NCBI GenBank assembly: GCA_964563435.1 | Contig: CAZLXI010000001.1 | Span: 62,001-126,000 of the forward strand | Source of the DNA: Leadbetterella sp964563435 | GTDB taxonomy: Bacteria > Bacteroidota > Bacteroidia > Cytophagales > Spirosomataceae | Direction: 5' to 3' | DNA: 64,000 bases | In this document: in pieces, positions 1-8,218 of the stretch | Layout: every line of letters begins with the position of its first letter | How positions within the stretch are numbered: the first letter of the stretch is position 1 | Made by a program: the position numbers and the translations under genes | Notes under the pieces: model-generated | The model's database searches: none | What the model was told of the DNA's origin: nothing | Seen by the model: the letters and a program-made list of their open reading frames with translations, nothing else

Positions 1-155
1 ATAGAACCTCCCCTCTCCGTATCCACAAAAATATGCGCCGGCAGTTCCTGTGAGGTTACGATTTTCACCAGGTTGAATTTGGGATTGGTCAAAAAGAAAG
101 GTGCCTGAAGATACCTTCCGGATAAGCCGAAACCTACAATTCCTACATTGATCAT
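1..155 (-). CDS. Gfo/Idh/MocA-family oxidoreductase, N-terminal fragment cut by window edge
   Basis: The first 51 residues are visible, starting MINVGIVGFGLSGRYLQAPF; the rest lies beyond base 1. The N-terminal beta strand followed by a G-x-G-x-x-G dinucleotide loop (GFGLSG) and then a stretch on a neighbouring sugar- or metabolite-binding helix is the Rossmann start of NAD(P)-dependent sugar oxidoreductases. A fragment this short cannot fix the substrate. The start ATG is the only plausible one and is preceded by an A/T-rich stretch. It is transcribed in the same direction as the gcdH-lysA pair upstream, 73 bases away, but I see no clear terminator or promoter between them. Family call is fairly safe, function is open. 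Confidence 0.6.
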   Translation of the reverse strand, partial: MINVGIVGFGLSGRYLQAPFFLTNPKFNLVKIVTSQELPAHIFVDTERGGS

Positions 156-228
156 AACATTTGTATAATTATATAAACACCAAATCGAATCGCTATTCCA
201 CTAAATATTCAACAAAATACGAAGCATT

Positions 229-1425
229 TTATTTAAAAGCCGGGATACCGGTAATTTCCTGCCCCAGGATCAGCAGGTGAATATCGTGGGTTCCTTCATA
301 GGTGATGACCGACTCAAGATTGGTCATGTGCCGCATGATAGGATACTCTCCTGTGATACCGTTCCCTCCCAGAATCTGCCGCGCCTCACGGGCGATATTC
401 AGCGCCATAGCCACGTTGTTTCGCTTGGCCATCGAGATCTGAGCGGAAGTGGCTTTCCCTTCGTTTTTATTCTTCCCCAACTTCCAGGTGAGTAATTGCG
501 CCTTGGTGATCTCCGTCAGAAACTCTGCCAGTTTTTTCTGAACGAGCTGAAAAGAAGCGATGGGCTTTTCAAACTGTATCCTTTCCAGTGCATATTTCCG
601 GGCTGTGTCATAGCAGTCCATGGCCGCCCCTACGGCTCCCCAGGAAATCCCGTACCGGGCGTTGTCGAGGCATCGTAACGGAGCGCGCAGCCCGTCAGCT
701 CCGGGAAGCAGGCAGGTTTTAGGAACTTTTACGTTATCAAACACCAGTTCACCGGTGGCACTGGCTCTCAGCGACCATTTGTTCTTAATCTCGGGGGTGC
801 TGAATCCCTCCATACCCCTTTCCACGATCAGTCCTTTGATCCTCCCGGCTTCATTTTTAGCCCAGACCACCGCCATATCGCAGAAAGGAGCGTTAGAGAT
901 CCACGTCTTGGAACCGTTCAGGATGAGATGATCCCCCTCTTCACGGAAGTGGCAACGCAAGCCGCCAGGGTTGGAACCGAAGTCCGGTTCGGTAAGGCCG
1001 AAACTGCCCAACAGCTCTCCGCCGGCCAGACGGGGCAGGTATTTCCGGCGTTGCTCTTCCGAACCGTACTCAAAAACAGGGAACATGACCAGCGAGCCCT
1101 GGACCGAAGCCGTGGAGCGGATTCCCGAATCTACCCGTTCCAACTCCTGCATCATCAGGCCATAAGTGATGTAATCGGCCCCCATTCCACCATAAGATTC
1201 CGGGATAACTGGACCGAATAATCCCATTTCTCCTATTTTCTTTACCAGATGATAGGGAAATTTGGCCTGTTGAGCGGCATCTTCAATGATGGGCGAAATC
1301 TCTTTTTTGCAAAACTCGCGTACGGAAGCCCGCACGAGGAGTTGTTCTTCGGACAGGAGATCGTCTACCCCGAAAAAATCAGGGGCCGTGAAATGATCGA
1401 TTTTCTGTGAGCGCGTGAAGTCCAT
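229..1425 (-). CDS. gcdH: Acyl-CoA dehydrogenase, most likely glutaryl-CoA dehydrogenase
   Basis: FAD flavoprotein of 398 residues, expected to oxidise and decarboxylate glutaryl-CoA to crotonyl-CoA in lysine/tryptophan catabolism. Visible features are the acyl-CoA dehydrogenase N-terminal helical domain, the FAD-binding segment (GSFGLTEPDFGSNPGG), and the C-terminal motif YEGTHDIHLLILGQEITG with the catalytic-base Glu at about residue 377. The substrate-side R-S pair in the DSGIRSTASVQGSL segment and the ARYGISWG segment are typical of GcdH rather than short-chain dehydrogenases. It follows lysA by nine bases and so is probably translated from the same message, although lysA is biosynthetic. 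Length matches the family. Specificity is by motif only. Confidence 0.85.
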   Translation of the reverse strand: MDFTRSQKIDHFTAPDFFGVDDLLSEEQLLVRASVREFCKKEISPIIEDAAQQAKFPYHLVKKIGEMGLFGPVIPESYGGMGADYITYGLMMQELERVDSGIRSTASVQGSLVMFPVFEYGSEEQRRKYLPRLAGGELLGSFGLTEPDFGSNPGGLRCHFREEGDHLILNGSKTWISNAPFCDMAVVWAKNEAGRIKGLIVERGMEGFSTPEIKNKWSLRASATGELVFDNVKVPKTCLLPGADGLRAPLRCLDNARYGISWGAVGAAMDCYDTARKYALERIQFEKPIASFQLVQKKLAEFLTEITKAQLLTWKLGKNKNEGKATSAQISMAKRNNVAMALNIAREARQILGGNGITGEYPIMRHMTNLESVITYEGTHDIHLLILGQEITGIPAFK

Positions 1426-1434
1426 AACAAGACA

Positions 1435-2643
1435 CTAAAATGTGATCAGGATCTGATTTTTCAGGATATCCTCCAATGTTTCCCTTTTGCGGATAAGTTG
1501 CTCTTTCCCCCGGTAGACCAGCACTTCTGCCGGACGGAACCGACTGTTGTAATTGGAGGCCATGGTAAAGCCATAAGCCCCTGCATTCCGGATCGCCAGC
1601 ATATCTCCTTCCGCCGTATCGGGTAATTCCCTGTCTTTAGCAATATCGTCAGTTTCGCACATATATCCAACCACATTGTATTTTTTTTCTGCTGGAAAGC
1701 CCGCTTTTGAAATATTGACTACATCGTGATAAGCATCGTACATCATAGGGCGGATCAGGTGGTTGAGGCCGGTATTCAGGCCCAGCAGGGTGCCGTTAGG
1801 GTTATTTTTCACCACGTTGACCTGTGCCAGCAGGAAGCCCGATTCACTGACCAGAAATTTACCCGGCTCGAACCAGAGCTCCATCTCCCTGCCATACCCC
1901 CTGCAGAAGTCCTGAAACCTCCCCGACAGCTTTTCTCCCAGGTCTTTCATGTCGGTTACATCGTCTCCTTCCCGGTAAGCCACTTTAAAACCCCCGCCAA
2001 AATCGAGGAACTGCAGGTTGCCAAAGCTCATGGCCAGCTCAAACATGACCTCTGCGGCCTGAATGAAGGTATGAGCATCTTTTATATCCGACCCGGTATG
2101 CTGGTGCAGCCCCACGATATTCAGATCGTACCGATTGACCAGTCCGAGAATCTCTGCTTTCTGCTCTACAGGGATCCCGAATTTCGAATTGCCATGGCCC
2201 GTGGAGATCTTCAGGTTACCACCACCTTCCACATTGGGGCGGATCCGGATGAAAAGCGGTTGGGTGTTGCCGTATTTCTGACCGAATTTCTCCAGCGCCG
2301 AAAGACTATCCACGTTTACCAGTACGCCGTGGCTCACGCATTCCTCGATCTCTTCAAATCCCACTCCGCTGGAAGTAAACGTGATCTGATCCGGTGTAAA
2401 TCCGGCTTTTAATGCGAGATGCATTTCCTGAGGGGAGACGACATCGACTTCTACTCCCAGTGTTCTCATCAGGGAGAGAACGGAAATGTTGGTATTGGCC
2501 TTGCAGGCATATTTTATCTTCATGCGAACCTCCGGAAAAGCTTCGCGGAGCGTATTGATCTTTTCTTCAATTTTATCCCCGTCATATACGTATAGCGGGG
2601 TTCCGAAAGTACCGGCCAGGTTCAGCAGAGTCGTATTATCCAT
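1435..2643 (-). CDS. lysA: Diaminopimelate decarboxylase
   Basis: PLP enzyme of 402 residues that makes L-lysine from meso-diaminopimelate in the cytoplasm. The fold-type III (alanine racemase-like) barrel is evident: PLP-binding Lys48 in IKYACKANTN, the glycine-rich phosphate loop LDFGGGFK (213-220), the HQHTGS segment at 180-185, and the partner-subunit active-site Cys329 in YMCETDD. The C-terminal GAYGFTMASNYNSR segment is characteristic of LysA. The ATG start is supported by a perfect -7 box about 23 bases upstream. It is the first gene of a two-gene unit with gcdH. Length is slightly short of the E. coli enzyme but normal for this phylum. Confidence 0.93.
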   Translation of the reverse strand: MDNTTLLNLAGTFGTPLYVYDGDKIEEKINTLREAFPEVRMKIKYACKANTNISVLSLMRTLGVEVDVVSPQEMHLALKAGFTPDQITFTSSGVGFEEIEECVSHGVLVNVDSLSALEKFGQKYGNTQPLFIRIRPNVEGGGNLKISTGHGNSKFGIPVEQKAEILGLVNRYDLNIVGLHQHTGSDIKDAHTFIQAAEVMFELAMSFGNLQFLDFGGGFKVAYREGDDVTDMKDLGEKLSGRFQDFCRGYGREMELWFEPGKFLVSESGFLLAQVNVVKNNPNGTLLGLNTGLNHLIRPMMYDAYHDVVNISKAGFPAEKKYNVVGYMCETDDIAKDRELPDTAEGDMLAIRNAGAYGFTMASNYNSRFRPAEVLVYRGKEQLIRKRETLEDILKNQILITF

Positions 2644-2665
2644 TTGAAAAGTGCTTGATGCGATG

Positions 2666-2673
2666 CAAAATTA
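2666..2673 (-). promoter_or_regulatory. Bacteroidota -7 box for lysA
   Basis: Perfect TAATTTTG (consensus TAnnTTTG) on the minus strand, 22 bases before the lysA ATG. I see no good -33 TTG at the usual 19-21 base spacing. The remainder of the 298-base divergent region up to 2941 is A/T-rich and holds no ORF; a weak AAtaTTTG match near 2890 could serve the plus-strand deiminase gene. Confidence 0.5.
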
Positions 2674-2941
2674 CATGAAAACTAAAGGAAGCGTAATTCA
2701 GGGTGAAATATAATTGCAAAAGCCTTATAAATTAAATGTTTTGGAAATTATACATATATTTAATTACTTCGTATTTTTACCCAATTAAATATATTTACAG
2801 AATAATACCAGCCTCTACCCTACCCTTCTGATAAACTTCCCCTACAGGGCCCGATAATAAAAATTTAATTCCTGTAAGGCGCGTGAATATTTGCCTTTTT
2901 GAAAAGCAAAAGCCAAATTGCGATTATGAAAACAACACACC

Positions 2942-4384
2942 ATGAACGAATCCATTTTTGTTAACTCGGAAGTTTCCACCCTGGAAAGGCTCATCATTCA
3001 CAGTCCGGACAGCGGATTGGGGAAGGTGGTTCCTTCCAAAGCGCAGGACTGGCTGTTTGAAGATATTATCCACCTGGAAACCATGCGAAAAAAGGAGTAT
3101 GACCTCTATGTAAAGCTCCTGCTGCATTTCCTGGATCCGGAGGCCATCCGGGATTACGACAGCTCTGCCGACAGTGAAAGACAGTTTTTTAAGCCCAATT
3201 CGCCGGATTATTATCGTTCGGATAAGGTGATCGATATCGAACGCCTCCTTTTTGAAGTACTGGAAAACCCGGACGTAAGAGTTCCGCTGGTAGCGGCTAT
3301 TTCGGCCATCGAGGAGTGCTCCTACCTCGAAATGAGACACTTCCTGAAATACTCTAACCGGGAGTTGTCTAAAATTCTGATCACAGGTATGACGGATGAG
3401 GGCGAAATGTTTTTCCCGCCGGTGCCTAACCTTATCTTTACCAGAGACCTGGGGGTGGTGGTCAATGACCACATCATTCTGACCAAGCCAGCCAAGTCGG
3501 CCCGCACCCGGGAATCGCTGATCGCTAAATATATCTTCTTTAACCACCCTCTTTTTGAGAGCTATACGGGTAAAATCATCGAGATAGAGGAGGATGAGGA
3601 ACATTTCCTGCTACCGGAAGACAAAACCCGGCGGGTGGATACCCTGGAGGGTGGGGATGTGATGATGGTGGCACCCAATCACCTCTTGATCGGAATTTCC
3701 GAACGAACCACTCTCGACGCCGCACGGCAAACCATGAACAAGCTTTTTGAAAAAGAGGTGGTAGAAAAGGTCTCTATCGTAAAGATCCCCAGTAAGCGTG
3801 ATTATATGCATATCGACACGGTATTTACCCAGATCAAAAAAGATGTTTGGGTGCTGCTGCGGTCTATGGTTCAGAAAACCTTTGACCAACCCAATCACAA
3901 GGCATGGGAAGCCCTGGGCCCCGGAGATATTGCGGAAAAAGTCATTATCAAGACCTTTATCAAAAAACCTGACGGAGTGGAAGTTCAGGATATCGATAAC
4001 CTGGAAGACCTGCTGACCGCTATATCGGAAAAAGACCTCGGATGTACTACTCCTGTCCGGTTTGTATATTCGGGGAATGATGAATTTCCGTTTGGTGAAC
4101 GGGAACAGTGGACCGACTCCTGTAACCTGCTGGTTCTCCAGGAGGGAGTGGGTATAGCGTATGACCGGAACGATAAAACGGATGAGGCCTTTAGAGAGCA
4201 TGGGTTTACACTGATCCATGCCAGTGAGCTTCTTGCCAAACTCGAGACCGGACAGATCAAAACAGGAGATTTAAAGGATACCATCATCCTGCTTCCTTCA
4301 GCGGAGCTTTCGCGTGCGCGAGGGGGCTCCCATTGTATGAGTTTACCCTTGAAAAGAAGGGATATTCTCGAAAAAAATACTTAA
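2942..4384 (+). CDS. arcA: Arginine deiminase-family enzyme
   Basis: Predicted cytoplasmic guanidino-group hydrolase converting arginine to citrulline and ammonia. All catalytic positions known for arginine deiminases can be located: Asp169 in FTRD, Glu236 and Asp239 in LEGGD, His290 and Asp292 in MHIDT, and the nucleophile Cys465 in RGGSHCMSLPL near the C-terminus. At 480 residues it is longer than the roughly 410-residue classical ArcA; the surplus sits in the first 150 residues and in the segment before the last strand. It is followed after 32 bases by a second enzyme of the same superfamily, suggesting sequential steps of arginine breakdown. No arcB or arcC is near, so this is not the classical ATP-yielding deiminase operon. 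Confidence 0.85.
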   Translation: MNESIFVNSEVSTLERLIIHSPDSGLGKVVPSKAQDWLFEDIIHLETMRKKEYDLYVKLLLHFLDPEAIRDYDSSADSERQFFKPNSPDYYRSDKVIDIERLLFEVLENPDVRVPLVAAISAIEECSYLEMRHFLKYSNRELSKILITGMTDEGEMFFPPVPNLIFTRDLGVVVNDHIILTKPAKSARTRESLIAKYIFFNHPLFESYTGKIIEIEEDEEHFLLPEDKTRRVDTLEGGDVMMVAPNHLLIGISERTTLDAARQTMNKLFEKEVVEKVSIVKIPSKRDYMHIDTVFTQIKKDVWVLLRSMVQKTFDQPNHKAWEALGPGDIAEKVIIKTFIKKPDGVEVQDIDNLEDLLTAISEKDLGCTTPVRFVYSGNDEFPFGEREQWTDSCNLLVLQEGVGIAYDRNDKTDEAFREHGFTLIHASELLAKLETGQIKTGDLKDTIILLPSAELSRARGGSHCMSLPLKRRDILEKNT

Positions 4385-4416
4385 TATTGAACAGAAAACC
4401 TTAAATATTTATACCA

Positions 4417-5340
4417 ATGCAGGAGCAAGTAACATCTAATTTATTGATGATTAGGCCGGTGAATTTTGCATTCAACCAGGAAACGGCATCCTCCAATACT
4501 TTTCAGAAGCAAAAAGATATAAACCAGGAAGCGCTGAACACTTCCGCTCAGGAATGTTTTGACGAGTTGGTGGCCCAGCTGCGTCTCCGTGATATTAATG
4601 TTCATGTTTTTGATGATACTGCCGAGCCGTATACACCTGACAGCATCTACCCCAATAACTGGCTCTCCACCCACCATTCCGGGAAAGTGATGATCTACCC
4701 GCTGGAGGCTCCAAACCGGCGAGCGGAAAGGAGACAGGACGTTCTGGAATTCCTGAAGAAGCACTACGATTTTCATGTTTTACTGGACCTCTCCCATTTT
4801 GAGATTGACGGAAAATATCTGGAGGGAACGGGCAGTATCGTGCTGGACCGAATCAACCGGATAGCCTATGCCTGCCTGTCATCAAGAACCCACCCCGAAG
4901 TGCTGAGAGCATGGCAAAAAGTAATTGACTATGATTTGGTTACTTTTGAGGCATTTGACAAGGATGGGGTGCCTGTGTACCATACCAATGTGGTTATGTC
5001 AATGGGCGATACGTTCTGCGTAATCTGCCTGGAAGCCATCACTGATCCTGACCAGCGGCTGATGGTCAAGCAGAAGCTGGAAAGTTCGGGCAAAACAATC
5101 ATGCAGATCACCATGGATCAGATGAGTGCATTTGCCGGAAATATGCTGCTTGTGAAGAACAAGAAAGGCAAGAATTTTCTGGTGATGTCTGACCGCGCCT
5201 ATGAGTCACTTACCCGGGAGCAGATCGACACGATGGACTATTTTGCGGAAATACTTCACACCGATCTGGGTTATATTGAAACGATAGGTGGCGGTTCGGC
5301 GAGGTGCATGATCGCGGAAATTCATTTGCCGGAGAAATGA
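4417..5340 (+). CDS. ctlX: Citrulline utilization hydrolase, CtlX-like
   Basis: Amidinotransferase/dimethylarginase-superfamily protein of 307 residues. Recognisable family segments are MIRPVNFAFN at the N-terminus, DSIYPNNW, LEGTGS, YHTNVVMS, the QMSAFAGNML stretch and the terminal IGGGSARCMIAEI containing the nucleophile Cys297. Proteins of this type (named CtlX from Francisella) hydrolyse citrulline to ornithine, CO2 and ammonia. Placed directly behind an arginine deiminase it would complete an ATP-independent arginine to ornithine route releasing three nitrogens. The start ATG follows a purine-poor but A/T-rich leader; no other start is plausible. Substrate assignment rests on family resemblance and neighbourhood. 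Confidence 0.82.
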   Translation: MQEQVTSNLLMIRPVNFAFNQETASSNTFQKQKDINQEALNTSAQECFDELVAQLRLRDINVHVFDDTAEPYTPDSIYPNNWLSTHHSGKVMIYPLEAPNRRAERRQDVLEFLKKHYDFHVLLDLSHFEIDGKYLEGTGSIVLDRINRIAYACLSSRTHPEVLRAWQKVIDYDLVTFEAFDKDGVPVYHTNVVMSMGDTFCVICLEAITDPDQRLMVKQKLESSGKTIMQITMDQMSAFAGNMLLVKNKKGKNFLVMSDRAYESLTREQIDTMDYFAEILHTDLGYIETIGGGSARCMIAEIHLPEK

Positions 5341-5347
5341 AAAGAAG

Positions 5348-5456
5348 TTAAAAGTGAAAAATTAAAAACTAAAAGTTAAGGTACATTTAATATGAAAGAA
5401 TATTCCGCAACTTTTAACCGCAGCGGCGGACCGTTTTTAGTTTTTAACTTTTAACG
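5348..5456. repeat. A/T-rich intergenic inverted repeat
   Basis: Left arm units GTTAAAAGT (5348-5356) and TTAAAAACTAAAA (5363-5375) are matched in reverse complement by 5436-5448 and 5449-5456; another ACTTTTAAC lies at 5411. A GC-rich core (5420-5434) sits between. It probably folds as a stem-loop after ctlX and may terminate transcription. It resembles low-complexity intergenic repeats seen twice more in this window. Confidence 0.55.
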
Positions 5457-5507
5457 TATAATATCAACAGGGCATGGTATTTCGAAGTAACCTCTAAATT
5501 TTCATCT

Positions 5508-6659
5508 ATGAACAGAAAAATCAGAATGGGTATGGTTGGCGGTGGCCAGGGGGCCTTTATAGGGGCGGTTCATCGCACAGCTGCTGCTATAGACGGAGAG
5601 ATCGAATTGGTTTGTGGCGCTTTCAGCTCCACGCCCGAAAAGTCGAAAGCATCCGGTAGCGACCTGATGCTGCCGGTAGAACGCTGCTATGGTGATTACC
5701 GGGAAATGATCCGGAAGGAACTGCGCAGAAAGGACAAAATGGATGTGGTTTCTATTGTAACACCCAATCATATGCATTTCGGTCCGGCCAAAATGGCCCT
5801 TGAGAACGGGTTCCATGTGATCTGTGACAAACCGGCTACCTTTACCCTCGCAGAGGCCCGTAAGCTCAAAGATATCGTGGCGCAAACAGGGCTGACCTTT
5901 GCGTTAACCCACAATTATACGGGCTACCCCATGGTGAAACAGGCCCGTCACCTGGTCCGAAGCGGTGTATTGGGAGAAATCCGTAAAGTGGTGGTGGAAT
6001 ATCCGCAAGGCTGGCTGGCATTCCTGGAAGAAAAACGGGGTTACAAACAGGCGGAGTGGCGTACAGACCCGAAACGTTCGGGAATTGCGGGAGCCGTGGG
6101 AGATATCGGCACACACGCCGAAAACCTGGCGGAATACATTACCGGACTGAAAATCACCGAGCTCTGTGCCGACGTCTCGACCTTTGTCGAAGGCCGCCTG
6201 CTGGACGACGACGCCAGTGTTCTCCTGAAGTTTGACAGCGGCGCCAGGGGCATCCTTTATTGCAGTCAAATCGCCAACGGGGAGGAAAATGCTTTAAGGA
6301 TCCGTGTTTACGGAGAATTTGGCGGCCTCGACTGGCGCCAGGAGGAACCGAATACACTGGCGCATAAGTCGCAAACGTTTCACCATATCTACCGGCCGAA
6401 TGTGGGCGACCTCTCCCCTTTTGCCAAAGCCAATACCCGTTTACCTAACGGCCATCCGGAAGGATACCTGGAGGCCTTTGCCAACATCTACCGGAACTTT
6501 GCCCGCACGGTGCGAAAACGGATGAACGGTGAGGAACCCACGGAAATCGAGCTGGACTTCCCCGACATCGATGACGGAATCCGTGGAATGCTCTTTGTGG
6601 AGAGCGTGATCGCTTCGGGTAAAAGCAAGGCAAAATGGGTGAAATTCAGAAAAATGTAG
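5508..6659 (+). CDS. Gfo/Idh/MocA-family NAD(P)-dependent oxidoreductase
   Basis: Cytoplasmic oxidoreductase of 383 residues acting on an unknown sugar or polyol. The Rossmann dinucleotide loop GMVGGGQGAFIG is at residues 9-20, the family's catalytic-region Lys occurs in CDKPA (variant of the common EKP), and the substrate-side His lies in DIGTHAENL. The C-terminal alpha/beta domain carries the RPNVGDLSPFAKAN and HPEGYLEAFANIY segments typical of a subgroup often found with sugar-catabolic and ThuA genes. It is not tightly coupled to its neighbours; the repeat upstream and the toxin-antitoxin promoter downstream isolate it. Length and all core motifs look intact. Confidence 0.85.
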   Translation: MNRKIRMGMVGGGQGAFIGAVHRTAAAIDGEIELVCGAFSSTPEKSKASGSDLMLPVERCYGDYREMIRKELRRKDKMDVVSIVTPNHMHFGPAKMALENGFHVICDKPATFTLAEARKLKDIVAQTGLTFALTHNYTGYPMVKQARHLVRSGVLGEIRKVVVEYPQGWLAFLEEKRGYKQAEWRTDPKRSGIAGAVGDIGTHAENLAEYITGLKITELCADVSTFVEGRLLDDDASVLLKFDSGARGILYCSQIANGEENALRIRVYGEFGGLDWRQEEPNTLAHKSQTFHHIYRPNVGDLSPFAKANTRLPNGHPEGYLEAFANIYRNFARTVRKRMNGEEPTEIELDFPDIDDGIRGMLFVESVIASGKSKAKWVKFRKM

Positions 6660-6665
6660 AAAATG

Positions 6666-6697
6666 TTTGGATGCCAAAGACAAATGTCTTAAATTTG
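6666..6697 (+). promoter_or_regulatory. Promoter with palindromic operator for the toxin-antitoxin operon
   Basis: A -33 element TTTG (6666-6669) and a perfect -7 box TAAATTTG (6690-6697) are separated by 20 bases. Between them, at 6677-6690, lies AAGACA-AA-TGTCTT, an interrupted palindrome with two perfect 6-base arms that touches the -7 box. Placement inside the spacer is what one expects for autorepression by the antitoxin or the complex. Confidence 0.7.
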
Positions 6698-6719
6698 GGG
6701 ACAAAAATCCTGATATACA

Positions 6720-7202
6720 ATGGTAACTGAATATAAAGTGGATAGCCGGCTGGATAAAGAAATATCCATGGTACTTGAAAGCGCAGAGGTATATAACCGG
6801 TCAGGAACTACATTTGGAGACTTTCTCGAAGACAGGGTCCTGATGATGCTGGTGATCCGTAAAGGGGTACCCTACTCTTTTTTTGAAAAAATACAGCTTT
6901 TTACCCCGTTCAGTGAAAATGAATGGGCTGAACTTCTGGATCTCTCCACCAAATCCCTGCAGCGTTACAAACAGGCCGGTAAAGTGTTCCGCCCTCTCCA
7001 GTCTGAAAAAATCATTGAAATGGCAGAAGTTACCAAAGCAGGCCTGGAAGTGTTTAATGACATAGAAAAATTTAAGCTTTGGCTGGAAACACCTAATTAT
7101 GCCTTAAGAGGTAACAAGCCTGTGGAACTGTTAAAAGACTCCTACGGTAAAGAGCTTGTATTAAGTGAGCTAACCCGCATAAACTACGGGATTTTTGTAT
7201 AA
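6720..7202 (+). CDS. Antitoxin of the Xre/MbcA/ParS toxin-binding type
   Basis: A 160-residue protein with an N-terminal region, a central helix-turn-helix-like segment (FTPFSENEWAELLDLSTKSL, about 61-80) and a C-terminal toxin-binding domain resembling DUF2384 (about 100-160: VFNDIEKFKLWLETPNYALRG then the ELVLSELTRINYGIFV end). In studied RES systems the antitoxin tail plugs the toxin's NAD pocket. The stop codon abuts the toxin's ATG with no gap, so translation is coupled. A promoter and palindrome lie just upstream. Family assignment is from domain order and partner; no DNA-binding data are implied. Confidence 0.85.
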   Translation: MVTEYKVDSRLDKEISMVLESAEVYNRSGTTFGDFLEDRVLMMLVIRKGVPYSFFEKIQLFTPFSENEWAELLDLSTKSLQRYKQAGKVFRPLQSEKIIEMAEVTKAGLEVFNDIEKFKLWLETPNYALRGNKPVELLKDSYGKELVLSELTRINYGIFV

Positions 7203-7661
7203 ATGGAGGTATATCGTCTTTCACGGGCAATGTATTCTGACAACTTATCGGGCAAAGGAGCAGCCGTTAAAGGTGCCCGGTGGAACTCAATGGGCGTGGA
7301 AATGATTTATACCGCCGGAAACCGCTCGCTGGCCATGGCCGAGGTGGCCGTTCACTTATCATTAGCTACGCTGCCCCCTGATTTTCTGATGCTAACGATC
7401 TACATTCCGGATGATATTGCTTTAAAAAAGGTGGCTGCAAGTTACCTGCCTGCCGGGTGGAATTCGTTTCCTCATTCCAGGGAAACTCAAAGAGAAGGCG
7501 ACGAATTTATCTCCGAAAATGCCTTTTGCATACTACAGGTGCCTTCTGCCGTAACACAGGGCGATTTTAACATATTGATCAATCCTTATCATCCGGACTT
7601 TGCCCGGGTCAGGATCATTGACAAAGTTTCCTTCCCTTTTGATAAAAGAATATTCAGATAA
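7203..7661 (+). CDS. RES-domain toxin
   Basis: A 152-residue RES-domain protein. Characterised members degrade NAD+ and arrest growth. The three hallmark regions are visible: Arg5 near the N-terminus followed by GARWNSMG (24-31), IYTAGNRSLAMAEV (35-48) with the conserved Tyr and Glu, and the C-terminal GDFNILINPYHPDF stretch. The ORF is full length and the residues expected in the NAD pocket are present, so it looks functional rather than decayed. Start codon directly follows the antitoxin stop. The pair sits between a housekeeping-type oxidoreductase and an acetyltransferase with no mobile-element remnants nearby. Confidence 0.88.
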   Translation: MEVYRLSRAMYSDNLSGKGAAVKGARWNSMGVEMIYTAGNRSLAMAEVAVHLSLATLPPDFLMLTIYIPDDIALKKVAASYLPAGWNSFPHSRETQREGDEFISENAFCILQVPSAVTQGDFNILINPYHPDFARVRIIDKVSFPFDKRIFR

Positions 7662-7668
7662 ACAGGGT

Positions 7669-8187
7669 TCAAAGACTTTTATCAATACAGTAGATAAATG
7701 ATGCGGTGGGTCTGGATTCCAGCAAACGGCCGTTCAGTTCTGAAATACATCTTCCGCCCAACTTTTCCACGGCTTTTTGAGACCGGAAATTGTGCTTGTC
7801 GACAAAGAAAAGGATTTTATCATATTGGGTGAAAGCATAATCCATCATGAGCTTTTTTATCGCCTGATTGTATTTACTGCCCCATAACTCCCTTGCGATA
7901 AACGTCCATCCTATTTCAATAGCCGCCGGGTTTTCTTTCACTTCATTGTACCGTGAAGTTCCCACAGGTTTCCCGGTTTTCCTGTCCGTGATAAACAGCG
8001 CCTTATCCGAAGCCATCGCTTCTTCAAACCATTTTTGAAAGCCTTCCAGGGTACTTCTTTCTTTGGCAGGATGCTGCTCCCACAACAGGGGGTCTGAAGA
8101 AATGCTGAAAAGGGCATCAAAGTCATCCGGGCGAAGCGGACGCATGAACACCATTTCATCTTCCAGCACAGGTTTAAAATCTAACAT
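7669..8187 (-). CDS. GNAT-family N-acetyltransferase, RimJ/RimL-like
   Basis: A 172-residue acetyltransferase of the acetyltransf_3 (RimJ/RimL) subgroup: RLRPDDFDALFSISSDP-like N-terminal strand-helix (here RPLRPDDFDALF), IGWTFIARELWGSKYNQ matching the acetyl-CoA-binding region, and FVDKHNFRSQKAVEKLGG, the typical C-terminal helix. Substrate is unknown; members acetylate small molecules or protein N-termini. It converges on the RES toxin with only seven bases between, so the two messages probably overlap at their 3' ends. I see no hairpin in the gap. Confidence 0.8.
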   Translation of the reverse strand: MLDFKPVLEDEMVFMRPLRPDDFDALFSISSDPLLWEQHPAKERSTLEGFQKWFEEAMASDKALFITDRKTGKPVGTSRYNEVKENPAAIEIGWTFIARELWGSKYNQAIKKLMMDYAFTQYDKILFFVDKHNFRSQKAVEKLGGRCISELNGRLLESRPTASFIYCIDKSL

Positions 8188-8218
8188 ACACTATTTTTTG
8201 GAATATTGAATTCATTAT

